From Caulobacteraceae bacterium (GTDB taxonomy: Bacteria > Pseudomonadota > Alphaproteobacteria > Caulobacterales > Caulobacteraceae), in assembly GCA_028290905.1 (NCBI GenBank), contig JAQGIW010000225.1, forward strand, positions 1 through 38,051: DNA of 38,051 nt, given 5' to 3'. Made by a program: the position numbers and the translations under genes. Positions within the stretch are counted from its first letter, which is position 1, and every line of letters begins with the position of its first letter. Shown here piece by piece: positions 1 through 6,467 of the stretch. Below the pieces are notes generated by a model, which saw only the letters and a list, made by a program, of their open reading frames with translations, had not been told where the DNA came from and did not search any database.

Positions 1-1324
1 CGGCCATCAGCGCCTCGTAGAGCCCCTCGCCCATGCCGTGCAGGCGCTGGAACTCGAAGTCGCGCCGCCCGCCCGCCCACTCCAGCACGGTGGCGACGGT
101 CAGGGCGTTGTGGGTGGCGAAGGCCGGGAACAGACGGGGCGCGGCGAGCAGGGCGCGGGCGCAGGCCAGGTAGCTGACGTCGGTGCCGCTCTTGCGGGTG
201 AAGACCGGATAGTCCGGCAGGCCCCGCTCCTGGGCGCGCTTGATCTCGGTGTCCCAGTAGGCGCCCTTGACGAGGCGGACCATCAGCCGCCGCCCGGTCG
301 CCTCCGCCAGGGCGCCGGCCCAGGCGATCACCGCGGGGGCGCGCCGCTGATAGGCCTGGACGGCCATGCCCAGGCCGTCCCAGCCGGCGAGATCGGGATG
401 GCGGGCCGCGCCTTCAATGATGCCGAGCGACATCTCCAGCCGCTCGCTCTCCTCCGCGTCGACGGTCAGGCCGACGCCCCCGGCCTTGGCGATCCGGGCG
501 AGCTCCACCAGCCGGTCGGTGAGCTCGGGAACGGCGCGGCGGGCCTGCAGGGGCTCGTAGCGCGGATGCAGGGCCGACAGCTTCACCGACACGCTGTCGC
601 GGGCGAAGACGTCCTCGGCGCCGCCGGCGCGCCCCACGGCGCGGATCGCCTCGGCATAGGACCGCAGATAGGCCGCCGCGTCCGGCGCGGTGCGGGCCCC
701 CTCCCCCAGCATGTCGAAGGAATAGCGGAACGCCCGGTTGGCGCCGCGGTCGGCCCGCCGCAGGGCCTCGTCGATGTCGCGGCCGAGGACGAAGGCCTGG
801 CCCATGGTCTGCATGGCCCCGGCGACGGCCGCCCGCACCGCCGGCTCCCCCAGGCGCGCCACCAGGCCGCGCACCGTCCCGGCCGGGGCCTCGGCCAGGG
901 ACTGGGCGAGGATCAGGCCGAGGGTGGCGCTGTTGACCAGCGCCGACTCCGCCCCGCCGAGGTGCGCGCGCCAGTCGCCCCTGACCAGCTTGTCCTTGAT
1001 CAGGGCGTCGGCCGTCCCCGCGTCCGGAACCCGCAGGTAGGCCTCGGCCAGGCCCAGCAGGGCGGCGCCCTCGTCGCTGGAGAGGCTGTACTCGCGCAGG
1101 AACTGGTCGATCCATCCGGCCCGGCCAGGGGCGCGCAGCTCGGCGAGCAGCCGCGACGCCTCCGCGAACACCCGCGCCCGTTGCTCGGCCGACAGCCGCG
1201 CCGACAGGGCCAGCGGCGCCAGGGCCTCATGCTCGTCGATGCGGTAGAGCCGGGGGATGGCTCTCCGCGCGACGGACAGGGGGGCGGCCTCGAGGGCGAC
1301 GGGCGGATCGGCGGGCGCGGGCAT
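1..1324 (-). CDS. putA: Bifunctional proline dehydrogenase / glutamate-semialdehyde dehydrogenase PutA, N-terminal part
   Basis: PutA oxidises proline to glutamate in two steps, with FAD in the N-terminal proline dehydrogenase domain and NAD in the C-terminal aldehyde dehydrogenase domain. Only the first 441 or so codons are here; the gene runs off the left edge. The frame starts at the ATG at 1322-1324. It reads through an alpha-helical arm and then the proline dehydrogenase barrel, where I see RLVKGAYWDTEIKRAQ, DVSYLACARALL, ATHNALTVA and FEFQRLHGMGEGLY, all typical of the FAD- and substrate-binding barrel. The protein begins directly with the helical arm, so it lacks the N-terminal ribbon-helix-helix DNA-binding domain of enteric PutA and should be a pure enzyme rather than an autoregulator. 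It is divergent from the small secreted protein gene at 1403. The aldehyde dehydrogenase half is assumed from the family, not seen. Confidence 0.93.
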   Translation of the reverse strand, partial: MPAPADPPVALEAAPLSVARRAIPRLYRIDEHEALAPLALSARLSAEQRARVFAEASRLLAELRAPGRAGWIDQFLREYSLSSDEGAALLGLAEAYLRVPDAGTADALIKDKLVRGDWRAHLGGAESALVNSATLGLILAQSLAEAPAGTVRGLVARLGEPAVRAAVAGAMQTMGQAFVLGRDIDEALRRADRGANRAFRYSFDMLGEGARTAPDAAAYLRSYAEAIRAVGRAGGAEDVFARDSVSVKLSALHPRYEPLQARRAVPELTDRLVELARIAKAGGVGLTVDAEESERLEMSLGIIEGAARHPDLAGWDGLGMAVQAYQRRAPAVIAWAGALAEATGRRLMVRLVKGAYWDTEIKRAQERGLPDYPVFTRKSGTDVSYLACARALLAAPRLFPAFATHNALTVATVLEWAGGRRDFEFQRLHGMGEGLYEALMA

Positions 1325-1402
1325 CTGACCTGACCTTTCAGCGTCGCAATTTGGCCGTGACGAACCGTTCCTATAGCACCGTCGCGTTCAGTGAGGTTTC
1401 CG

Positions 1403-1837
1403 ATGCGCCGCGCCGCGATCAAGGCTCCAGTCACCCACGGTCCGGCTCGGGGGGCCATCCTCCTGGCCTGCGCAGCCCTCGCCGGCCTGGGTGTGGCCGC
1501 CGCTCCGACCACCGGCATGGCCCAGGAGGCCATCCCGACCGCGGCGGGAGGGCCCGGCGACGGCGCCCCGCCGGCCCCGGAGTCGGGTCCCCTGCGCCTG
1601 AGCGATCGCATCGACGAGGGGCCCGACATGTTGCGCCCGGTCGGCCCCTGCGGCGGGCCGGCCAGGAAAGAGGACGGCAAGCCCGACAGGAGTCCGCACG
1701 GCGAGGTCTGGGCGGGTATCGGCACCCGCGGCTATCGCGACATCGGCGGCGTGGTCTGCGCGCCGCTGGGGGACAACGCAGCCGTGTCGATCGCCGTGGA
1801 CGCCGGCCAGATCAACGGCTGGGGCCGCCGCCGCTAG
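1403..1837 (+). CDS. Small secreted hypothetical protein
   Basis: About 144 residues. The ATG at 1403 is preferred because GAGG (about 1393-1396) sits 6-7 bases upstream; a GTG at 1391 is the longer alternative. An N-terminal basic stretch is followed by a hydrophobic alanine/leucine-rich segment ending in TTGMAQ, a plausible Sec signal peptide with cleavage after about residue 41, so the product should be periplasmic or secreted. The mature part is proline/glycine-rich, then has a short ordered region (GEVWAGIGTRGYRDIGG, then VVCAPLGDNAAVSIAVDAG) with two cysteines. I do not recognise the family. The gene contains two copies of GCCGGCCAG (1657-1665 and 1802-1810). A decayed piece of a related gene, deleted exactly between these repeats, lies at 4211-4265, so a second copy once existed next to the second beta-helix gene. 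Confidence 0.7.
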   Translation: MRRAAIKAPVTHGPARGAILLACAALAGLGVAAAPTTGMAQEAIPTAAGGPGDGAPPAPESGPLRLSDRIDEGPDMLRPVGPCGGPARKEDGKPDRSPHGEVWAGIGTRGYRDIGGVVCAPLGDNAAVSIAVDAGQINGWGRRR

Positions 1838-1852
1838 AGCGCACGCGCCTCT

Positions 1853-1973
1853 CTTCCCCCTATGGGGGGAGTACGGCCGGAGGCCGGGAGGGGGACTGAC
1901 CGGGCGGGATGTTCGTGGCGGCGCCCCCCTCCGTCTGGCCTTCGGCCAGACACCTCCCCCATGATGGGGGAGG
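1853..1973. repeat. Palindromic intergenic repeat cluster
   Basis: Three short inverted repeats sit together: a C6/G6 palindrome around 1853-1871; a hairpin with 8-bp arms GTCTGGCC/GGCCAGAC and a 3-base loop at 1933-1951; and a hairpin with 9-bp arms CCTCCCCCA/TGGGGGAGG at 1953-1973. Compact G/C-run palindromes of this kind are common between genes in Caulobacter-like genomes. The cluster overlaps the 3' end of the minus-strand gene ending at 1860 and may also act as a bidirectional transcription end for it and the plus-strand gene ending at 1837. No T-tract follows either hairpin, so a classical intrinsic terminator is not supported. Confidence 0.6.
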
Positions 1974-2642
1974 AGGCCAGTCGTAGCGGGGGGTTCGCTC
2001 ATCCGGCGAAGAACCCTCGTCGTTCCAGCGGCTCCAGTCAGGGGAGACGCCGATGTCGGCGCAGATCAGCCCCACGACCTCGATCAGCGGCCGGTTCAGC
2101 AGGGGCCCGAAGCGGTCGGTCTCGGTAAGGCGCTCCCGCAGGTCGCAGGCGAGGTCAAGGGCCGGGGTGATGTCGCCGTCGTCGGCGGCGGCCTCGGCGA
2201 TCACGTCGGCGACGCGCTCACCGACCTTCTCGCGCGATAGATCGAGGGCCGCCCCCGGCCGGGCGGCCCCACGCTCGGCGCGGTCCTGGCGCGCCGGAAC
2301 TATGCCGGCGCGCAGGTCGCGGAGTCTCTCGGCGGCGGCGGTCTCCAGCGTCAGGGTGAGGCGCAGGGCGCGGGTGATGCGGGTGAAGGCGTCGGCCGCC
2401 TCGCGGCTGCCGCGCACGGCATAGGCCTTGTCCGCCTCGCAGGCCCAGGCCCCGTCCTTCTCGGCGACGAGCTTGGCGGCGGCCTCGGCGGTGGCCACGA
2501 CCAGGGCGGAACTGGCCCGCGCGGCGTCCATGGCCAGCTCCGCCACCTCGGCCAACAGCCGCAGATGCCGCTCGGCGACCTCGATCATCGGGTCGGGCGG
2601 CGTCTGGGCCGGCAGGGCTTCGTCATGGGCGGCGTCGAACAT
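1860..2642 (-). CDS. Alanine-rich helical hypothetical protein with repeat-encoded C-terminus
   Basis: About 260 residues from the ATG at 2642. A TTG at 2672 in the same frame has a better ribosome binding site (GAGGG, 6 bases away) and is a real alternative. Roughly residues 15-205 are charged and alanine-rich and should be mainly alpha-helical. There is no signal peptide or membrane segment, so it is probably cytoplasmic. The helical body and its strongly GC-biased third positions make this a credible gene, but I do not recognise a family. The last 40 or so residues (from about WPPPPSWGR onward) are encoded by the palindromic repeat cluster at 1853-1973 and are proline/glycine-rich, unlike the rest. 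The original stop codon was probably lost or lies just inside the repeat. It sits between the small secreted protein and the first beta-helix gene with no sign of shared function. Confidence 0.6.
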   Translation of the reverse strand: MFDAAHDEALPAQTPPDPMIEVAERHLRLLAEVAELAMDAARASSALVVATAEAAAKLVAEKDGAWACEADKAYAVRGSREAADAFTRITRALRLTLTLETAAAERLRDLRAGIVPARQDRAERGAARPGAALDLSREKVGERVADVIAEAAADDGDITPALDLACDLRERLTETDRFGPLLNRPLIEVVGLICADIGVSPDWSRWNDEGSSPDERTPRYDWPPPPSWGRCLAEGQTEGGAATNIPPGQSPSRPPAVLPP

Positions 2643-2727
2643 GCAGGTATGATTGCAGTTTGCAACACCCAAGTCAAGCCCTCAGCGCTATCGACACGCC
2701 CGCAATGCGCCGCCGCTGGAAGCGGGC

Positions 2728-2757
2728 GTTCGCCGCCCCCTTGCGGAGGCGGCGAAC
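2728..2757 (-). terminator. Stem-loop just downstream of beta-helix gene copy 1
   Basis: Perfect 10-bp arms GTTCGCCGCC/GGCGGCGAAC with a 10-base loop, starting 6 bases after the stop codon of the minus-strand gene at 2764. No T-run follows on the minus strand, so it may stabilise the mRNA 3' end or need Rho rather than act alone. Copy 2 has only a partly similar sequence at the same place. Confidence 0.4.
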
Positions 2758-2763
2758 CAGGGC

Positions 2764-3978
2764 TCAGCGACAACCGGGGTGTGTCGCCACCGCGCCGATA
2801 GTGTTCATGGGCAGACCGGTCACCAAACTCACGTTGCCGGATAGATTGAGAGTGCCGACGGTGCCTCCTTTCATGTAGATACAGGATAATGCGCCAGTGG
2901 GATCGCCATAATTACCGACGATAGTGAGGGTTCTATAGAAAGTCGGGTTCATTTCCGCGAGCAGGGCGCTGACGTTGGCGGCGGAAGTCCCCGACGCCAT
3001 GGTCTTGTTCGAGACAATTACGTTGTGATCGGCGGAGGCTAGCTGAAATCCGAGCGTGCTTGTCATATAGAACGACGTCGTATTCAGTTGTGAACTCGTA
3101 TCAAACATCACCACATTGAAGGAGTTCGTATACGTTGCCCCCGACTGGCCCGGTGCAATTCCCACTTCTCCGTGGAGACCGGTGCCGACCTTCGTGTTCA
3201 GCCCAGATATATAGTTATATAGATTTGATACGTTCATTCTATTTGACGTAAACACGCGATTTGGCGCGTCATAATAGTAGTTGTACTCGTTTGTCGCCGA
3301 CCCGGTTTTAGCATTGTCAAGAATGAGGGTCATGCCATTTGACACTGTTGCCCCGTTGCCGAGTACAACGTTGTTCTTGAACGTAAAGCTTGTCGCGCTC
3401 GCAACATTAACCATGGAACCATTGTTAATAGAACAATTTGGCCCATTGGAAAACTTGTTGTTGGTGACAATCGCGGTACCCGTGAAATTGCTGGCGAACT
3501 GGAGGGCGATGCAGCCATGCAGGCTGAAATCGAAGCCGGCGATGGTGATCGAGGCGGCCGGGCCGCAGTACACCCTCATGCCGCCCGTGTTCGGGAAATT
3601 GGGGTTGGAGATGTAGCGGCACGCCGGCGGCAGTTGTCCGACGCCGGTTCCCACCGCGGCCTTCGCCGGATCCTGCAGGGCGATCGTGGTGTCGTACCCC
3701 ACCGGATAGTCAATTCCAGGCGCGTCCCACGGCCATGGGTGCGCCGAGGTCCAGGTCTGCCCGCTCTGCAATGCCCCGGACCAGGCCAGTCCATCCGGCA
3801 GGACGCCTGATTGATTGGACGCGAACTGCGCGGCCGAAACCTGGAACGCGCCGTTGGGATTGGCGAGAGCGCAGCCGTCGGCAAATCCATTGGCGCCGTA
3901 GGCGCAGTTGGCCTGCGCCGCAGCCCACCCGGGCAGCAGCAAGGACGCACAGATGAACACCCACAAAAAACGATTCAT
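2764..3978 (-). CDS. Secreted parallel beta-helix-like protein, copy 1
   Basis: 404 residues from the ATG at 3978, which has AGGAG 5 bases upstream. Residues 1-21 form a signal peptide ending WAAAQA, so the product is exported. The mature protein begins with a conserved segment (CAYGANGFADGC, FQVSAAQFAS, HPWPWDAPGIDYPVGYD) followed from about residue 142 by asparagine-rich, short-strand repeats such as TIAGFDFSLHGC, VTNNKFSNG, FTFKNNVVLGNG and LTIVGNYGDP. That pattern is typical of right-handed parallel beta-helix proteins, a fold used by polysaccharide lyases, epimerases, adhesins and tailspikes. Eight cysteines (25, 36, 120, 138, 156, 182, 366, 403) recur in all four paralogues of this window and probably form disulfides. 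TGLHGEVG (267-274) and SADHN (315-319) are conserved polar motifs that could form an active or binding site. Function is unknown; the neighbouring polysaccharide genes suggest a matrix-associated role. Confidence 0.85.
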   Translation of the reverse strand: MNRFLWVFICASLLLPGWAAAQANCAYGANGFADGCALANPNGAFQVSAAQFASNQSGVLPDGLAWSGALQSGQTWTSAHPWPWDAPGIDYPVGYDTTIALQDPAKAAVGTGVGQLPPACRYISNPNFPNTGGMRVYCGPAASITIAGFDFSLHGCIALQFASNFTGTAIVTNNKFSNGPNCSINNGSMVNVASATSFTFKNNVVLGNGATVSNGMTLILDNAKTGSATNEYNYYYDAPNRVFTSNRMNVSNLYNYISGLNTKVGTGLHGEVGIAPGQSGATYTNSFNVVMFDTSSQLNTTSFYMTSTLGFQLASADHNVIVSNKTMASGTSAANVSALLAEMNPTFYRTLTIVGNYGDPTGALSCIYMKGGTVGTLNLSGNVSLVTGLPMNTIGAVATHPGCR

Positions 3979-3991
3979 AAGATCTCCTAAT

Positions 3992-4007
3992 GCGCTTTCC
4001 CAAGCGC
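3992..4007 (-). promoter_or_regulatory. Leader hairpin before the ribosome binding site of copy 1
   Basis: On the minus strand GCGCTT-GGGA-AAGCGC forms a 6-bp stem with a 4-base loop of the GNRA type, about 5 bases upstream of the AGGAG of the beta-helix gene. Copy 2 has an equivalent but not identical hairpin at 5542-5555, so the structure survived sequence divergence. Confidence 0.35.
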
Positions 4008-4103
4008 TCCAAAACAACTCCACGCGCGACGCAGCCGTGTTCGCTCACGAACGCTAACAGTTTTGTGTAAACAGAGTACACTCGCGCTGCATCAACTCAG
4101 TTA

Positions 4104-4113
4104 CTACTCACAT
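4104..4113 (-). promoter_or_regulatory. Shared upstream decamer ATGTGAGTAG
   Basis: The minus strand reads ATGTGAGTAG about 126 bases upstream of the copy 1 start. Copy 2 has ATGTGAGCAG 125 bases upstream (5652-5661), and the minus-strand acyltransferase gene at 14959 has ATGTGAGCAG about 81 bases upstream (15040-15049). This could be a binding site for a common regulator. Between copies 1 and 2 it may simply be inherited with the duplication. Confidence 0.25.
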
Positions 4114-4210
4114 GTCCGCAGTCGCTCAAGGGTATAATCTTCGAATTAAGATAATAACCTTCGTCTAGCGACGCTATGTGTGCAGAGCGCAGCTGGAGTG
4201 CCGGGCGACG

Positions 4211-4265
4211 GCGCCCGGTCGGTCCCTTCGGCGGGCCGGCCAGATCAACGGCTGGGGCCGCCGCC
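4211..4265 (+). pseudogene. Remnant of the small secreted protein gene
   Basis: Positions 4211-4243 match 1633-1665 with two mismatches, and 4235-4265 match 1803-1833 of the secreted protein gene exactly or almost so. The two parts are joined at the 9-base repeat GCCGGCCAG, so 145 bp between the two copies of that repeat were lost. No start codon or full reading frame remains. The rest of the space between the two beta-helix genes (3979-4315) holds the copy 1 leader, its upstream region and no other gene. Confidence 0.75.
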
Positions 4266-4308
4266 TCTGGGGGCCGACGAACGCCGGCTCCGTCGCGGAA
4301 GCGGTGAG

Positions 4309-5743
4309 CCAGGGCTCAGCGACAACCCGGGTGTGTCGCCACTGCGCCGATCGTGTTCATGGGCAGACCGGTCACCAGACTCACGTTTCCAGATAGATGG
4401 AGAGTCGCGACCGTGGCCCCCGTTTGCAAATATATGCATGACAGCGCGCCGGTGGGATCTGCATAATTATCGACGATAGTGAGCGTGGCATAGAATACCT
4501 TGTTCATCTCGGCGATCAGAGCGGCGACACTGGCAGCAGAAGCCCCCGATGCCATGGTCTTGTTCGAGACAATCACATTATGGTCGGCCGAAGCTACCTG
4601 AAAACCGAGCGCATTCGTCATAAAGAACGGCGAAGTGTTCTGTTGAGAACTCGGGTCAAACATCACCACGTTGAACGAGTTCATATAGATTGCTCCCGAC
4701 TGGGCGGGCGCCATCCCGACTTCGCCGTGAAGACCGGTGCCGACCGTCGTATTCAACCCCTCTATATAGTTATATAAATTTGAGACGCTCTTCCTGTTCG
4801 AAGTGAACGCCCGGTTTGGCACGTGATGATAGTAATTATACTCGTTTATCGCCGTTCCTGTTTTAGCGTTGTCAATCACTACCGTCATGCCGTTGGGGTA
4901 TATTGTTCCATTTCCAAACACGACGTTGTTCTTGAACGTAAAGCTTGCCGCGCTCGCAACATTAACCAACGATCCGTTATTAATGGAACAATTTGGCCCA
5001 TTGGAAAACTTGTTGTTGGTGACAATCGCGGTACCCGTGAAATTGCTGGCGAACTGCAGGGCGACGCAGCCGTGCAGGCTGAAATCGAAGCCGGCGATGG
5101 TGATCGAGGCGGCCGGGCCGCAGTACACCCTCATGCCGCCCGTGTTCGGGAAATTGGGGTTGGAGATGTAGCGGCACGCCGGCGGCAGTTGCCCGACGCC
5201 GGTTCCCGCCGCGGCGTGGGCGGGATCGTGGAGGGTGATCGTCGTGTCGTACCCGACGGGATAGTCGATTCCCGGGGCGTCCCACGGCCATGGATGCGTC
5301 GAGGTCCAGGCCTGGCCGCTTTGCAGCGCCCCGGACCAGGCCAGCCCGCTCGGCAGGGTTCCTGATTGTTTCGAAGCGAACTGCGTGGCCGGTATCCGGA
5401 ATGCCCCGTTGGGGTTCGCGAGAGCGCATCCATCGGCAAATCCCGCGCCTCCATAGGCGCACGCCGCCGCCGCCCACCCGGGCAGGAGCAAACACGCACA
5501 GATCATCATCCAATCAAAACGATACATAGATTTCCTCGTAAGCTTGTTCTCAAGCGTTTAAAAAACTAGCGAGACACAGGGGTGTTCAGCCGCGAACCGC
5601 CGGCGGCCCGAGACCAACGGAGTAAATCGGCAACGCGAAAACTCCCAGTGACTGCTCACATCGCAGCCACCGCCTAAGAATGACCTTCGATCTGAGGGTT
5701 ATTGCTTTCAGCAGGCGGCGCCATGTGCGCAGAAACCAGGACG
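4309..5743. repeat. Right unit of the 1.4-kb tandem duplication
   Basis: This is the homologue of 2757-4196, containing beta-helix gene copy 2 and about 200 bp of upstream DNA. The upstream blocks align over roughly 100 bp (ACTGCTCACATCGCAG, ACCTTCGATCTGAGGGTTAT) with the corresponding copy 1 sequence, so the promoter was duplicated with the gene. Confidence 0.8.
4316..5527 (-). CDS. Secreted parallel beta-helix-like protein, copy 2
   Basis: 403 residues from the ATG at 5527, with GAGGAA 6 bases upstream. A signal peptide (MYRFDWMMICACLLLPGWAA) is followed by the same mature architecture as copy 1: a conserved cysteine-bearing N-terminal segment, then asparagine-rich beta-helix-like repeats from about residue 140. 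All eight cysteines, the GLHGEVG motif and the SADHN motif are present. By eye it is more than 80% identical to copy 1 in protein. A stretch covering the middle N-terminal part (DNA 4980-5209) is almost identical to copy 1 while the flanks have diverged, which points to gene conversion. Both copies have intact frames, signals and ribosome binding sites, so both appear expressed and under selection. Function unknown, as for copy 1. Confidence 0.85.
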   Translation of the reverse strand: MYRFDWMMICACLLLPGWAAAACAYGGAGFADGCALANPNGAFRIPATQFASKQSGTLPSGLAWSGALQSGQAWTSTHPWPWDAPGIDYPVGYDTTITLHDPAHAAAGTGVGQLPPACRYISNPNFPNTGGMRVYCGPAASITIAGFDFSLHGCVALQFASNFTGTAIVTNNKFSNGPNCSINNGSLVNVASAASFTFKNNVVFGNGTIYPNGMTVVIDNAKTGTAINEYNYYHHVPNRAFTSNRKSVSNLYNYIEGLNTTVGTGLHGEVGMAPAQSGAIYMNSFNVVMFDPSSQQNTSPFFMTNALGFQVASADHNVIVSNKTMASGASAASVAALIAEMNKVFYATLTIVDNYADPTGALSCIYLQTGATVATLHLSGNVSLVTGLPMNTIGAVATHPGCR

Positions 5744-5924
5744 ACCCCGGGCGGAAGCCGCCTCAAGGATATCGAGACCATGGCACATTTTGCCGCAGGC
5801 AGGGTCCCGCACCGGGGCGATCAGTCGATGGCGTAAGCGTCCTTATCCGTATCGTTTCGGCCGTCGGAACGACCAAATCCGCTACGGCGTCGGTATTTCG
5901 GTCGCGGTTGACCTGTCGACGCGG
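5528..5924. other. Intergenic region upstream of copy 2
   Basis: About 400 bp between the copy 2 start and the end of the pncC-like gene. It holds a leader hairpin at 5542-5555 (minus strand GCTTG-AGAA-CAAGC), the decamer ATGTGAGCAG on the minus strand at 5652-5661, and the block homologous to the copy 1 upstream region up to about 5743. From 5744 to 5924 I see no gene. A plus-strand frame opens at 5680 but has neither a ribosome binding site nor convincing composition. Confidence 0.6.
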
Positions 5925-6410
5925 CTAGCCTTCCAGCGCCCTGGCGAGCAGCTTCAGGGCCGCGATCGCGAAGGCGTCCATGTTCGCGGCGCGGTCCGCC
6001 CCGCCCGTCTCCAGGGTGAAGGCCATCTCCACCGGGCCCGAAACCGCCAGGCAGCTGTGGCCGGCCGCGTCGCCATAGGGGTTTCCGGCGGGGCCCGCCG
6101 CCCCGGTCTCCGACAGGCCCCAGGTAGCACCATGGTTCTCCCGGGCCGTGCGGGCCAGGAGCAGGGCGTAGGGCTCGCTCGAGGAGCGCATGCCGGCCAC
6201 GGCCTCGCGAGGCAGGCCCATCAGGCTCATCCGCGCCTTGGCGGTGTAGACGACGGCCCCGCCGAGGAAATAGGCGCTGGCGCCCGGCACGGCGAGGAGG
6301 GCGGCGCTGATCAGGCCACCGGACGATGATTCGGCGACCGCCAGCGTCTGCTTGCGGGCCTTCAGGATGTCGGCGACGTCCTGGGCCGCTTCGATGAGGG
6401 CGCTTTCCAT
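5925..6410 (-). CDS. pncC: Nicotinamide-nucleotide amidohydrolase (PncC / CinA C-terminal domain family)
   Basis: 161 residues from the ATG at 6410, with AGGAG 8 bases upstream. The family deamidates NMN to nicotinate mononucleotide in cytosolic pyridine nucleotide salvage. The whole protein corresponds to the stand-alone CinA C-terminal domain: LAVAESSSGGLISAALL near residues 23-39 is the conserved serine/glycine motif, AYFLGGAVVYTAKARMSL is the following core, and LSETGAAGPAGNPYGDAAG (residues 99-117) is the loop common to the family. The usual wording of the first motif is AES-C/T-GG; here it is AESSSGG, so a serine replaces the more typical residue. The N-terminal CinA molybdopterin-like domain is absent, as normal for PncC. 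It is divergent from the oppA-like gene, with 57 bp between the starts. Confidence 0.82.
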   Translation of the reverse strand: MESALIEAAQDVADILKARKQTLAVAESSSGGLISAALLAVPGASAYFLGGAVVYTAKARMSLMGLPREAVAGMRSSSEPYALLLARTARENHGATWGLSETGAAGPAGNPYGDAAGHSCLAVSGPVEMAFTLETGGADRAANMDAFAIAALKLLARALEG

Positions 6411-6467
6411 CGTCTTCTCTCCTTAAGCGTAGCGTCAAGCGGCGGGGCAGTTTAGGCCATAAGCCCT

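Larger units (their letters stand above)
2757..4196. repeat. Left unit of a 1.4-kb tandem duplication
   Basis: This segment (beta-helix gene copy 1, its leader and about 200 bp upstream) is homologous to 4309-5743. Homology begins with CCAGGGCTCAGCGACAAC just before the stop codon in both units and fades upstream near ATGTGTGCAGAG (copy 1) and ATGTGCGCAGAA (copy 2). Similarity is uneven: moderate in most of the gene but about 97% over 3426-3655. Confidence 0.8.

Noticed and set aside
38-1333. A 431-codon open frame on the plus strand
   Set aside because: It lies antisense to putA, whose translation shows clear proline dehydrogenase motifs. The plus frame is a GC-bias shadow rich in Gly, Gln and Arg.
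2764-5527. The tandem beta-helix genes as a phage tailspike or prophage remnant
   Set aside because: Beta-helix folds occur in tailspikes, but both proteins have Sec signal peptides and conserved cysteines, and no phage gene is nearby.
5680-5928. Possible 82-codon plus-strand gene
   Set aside because: It lies across the block homologous to the copy 1 promoter region, where copy 1 has no matching frame, and lacks a ribosome binding site.
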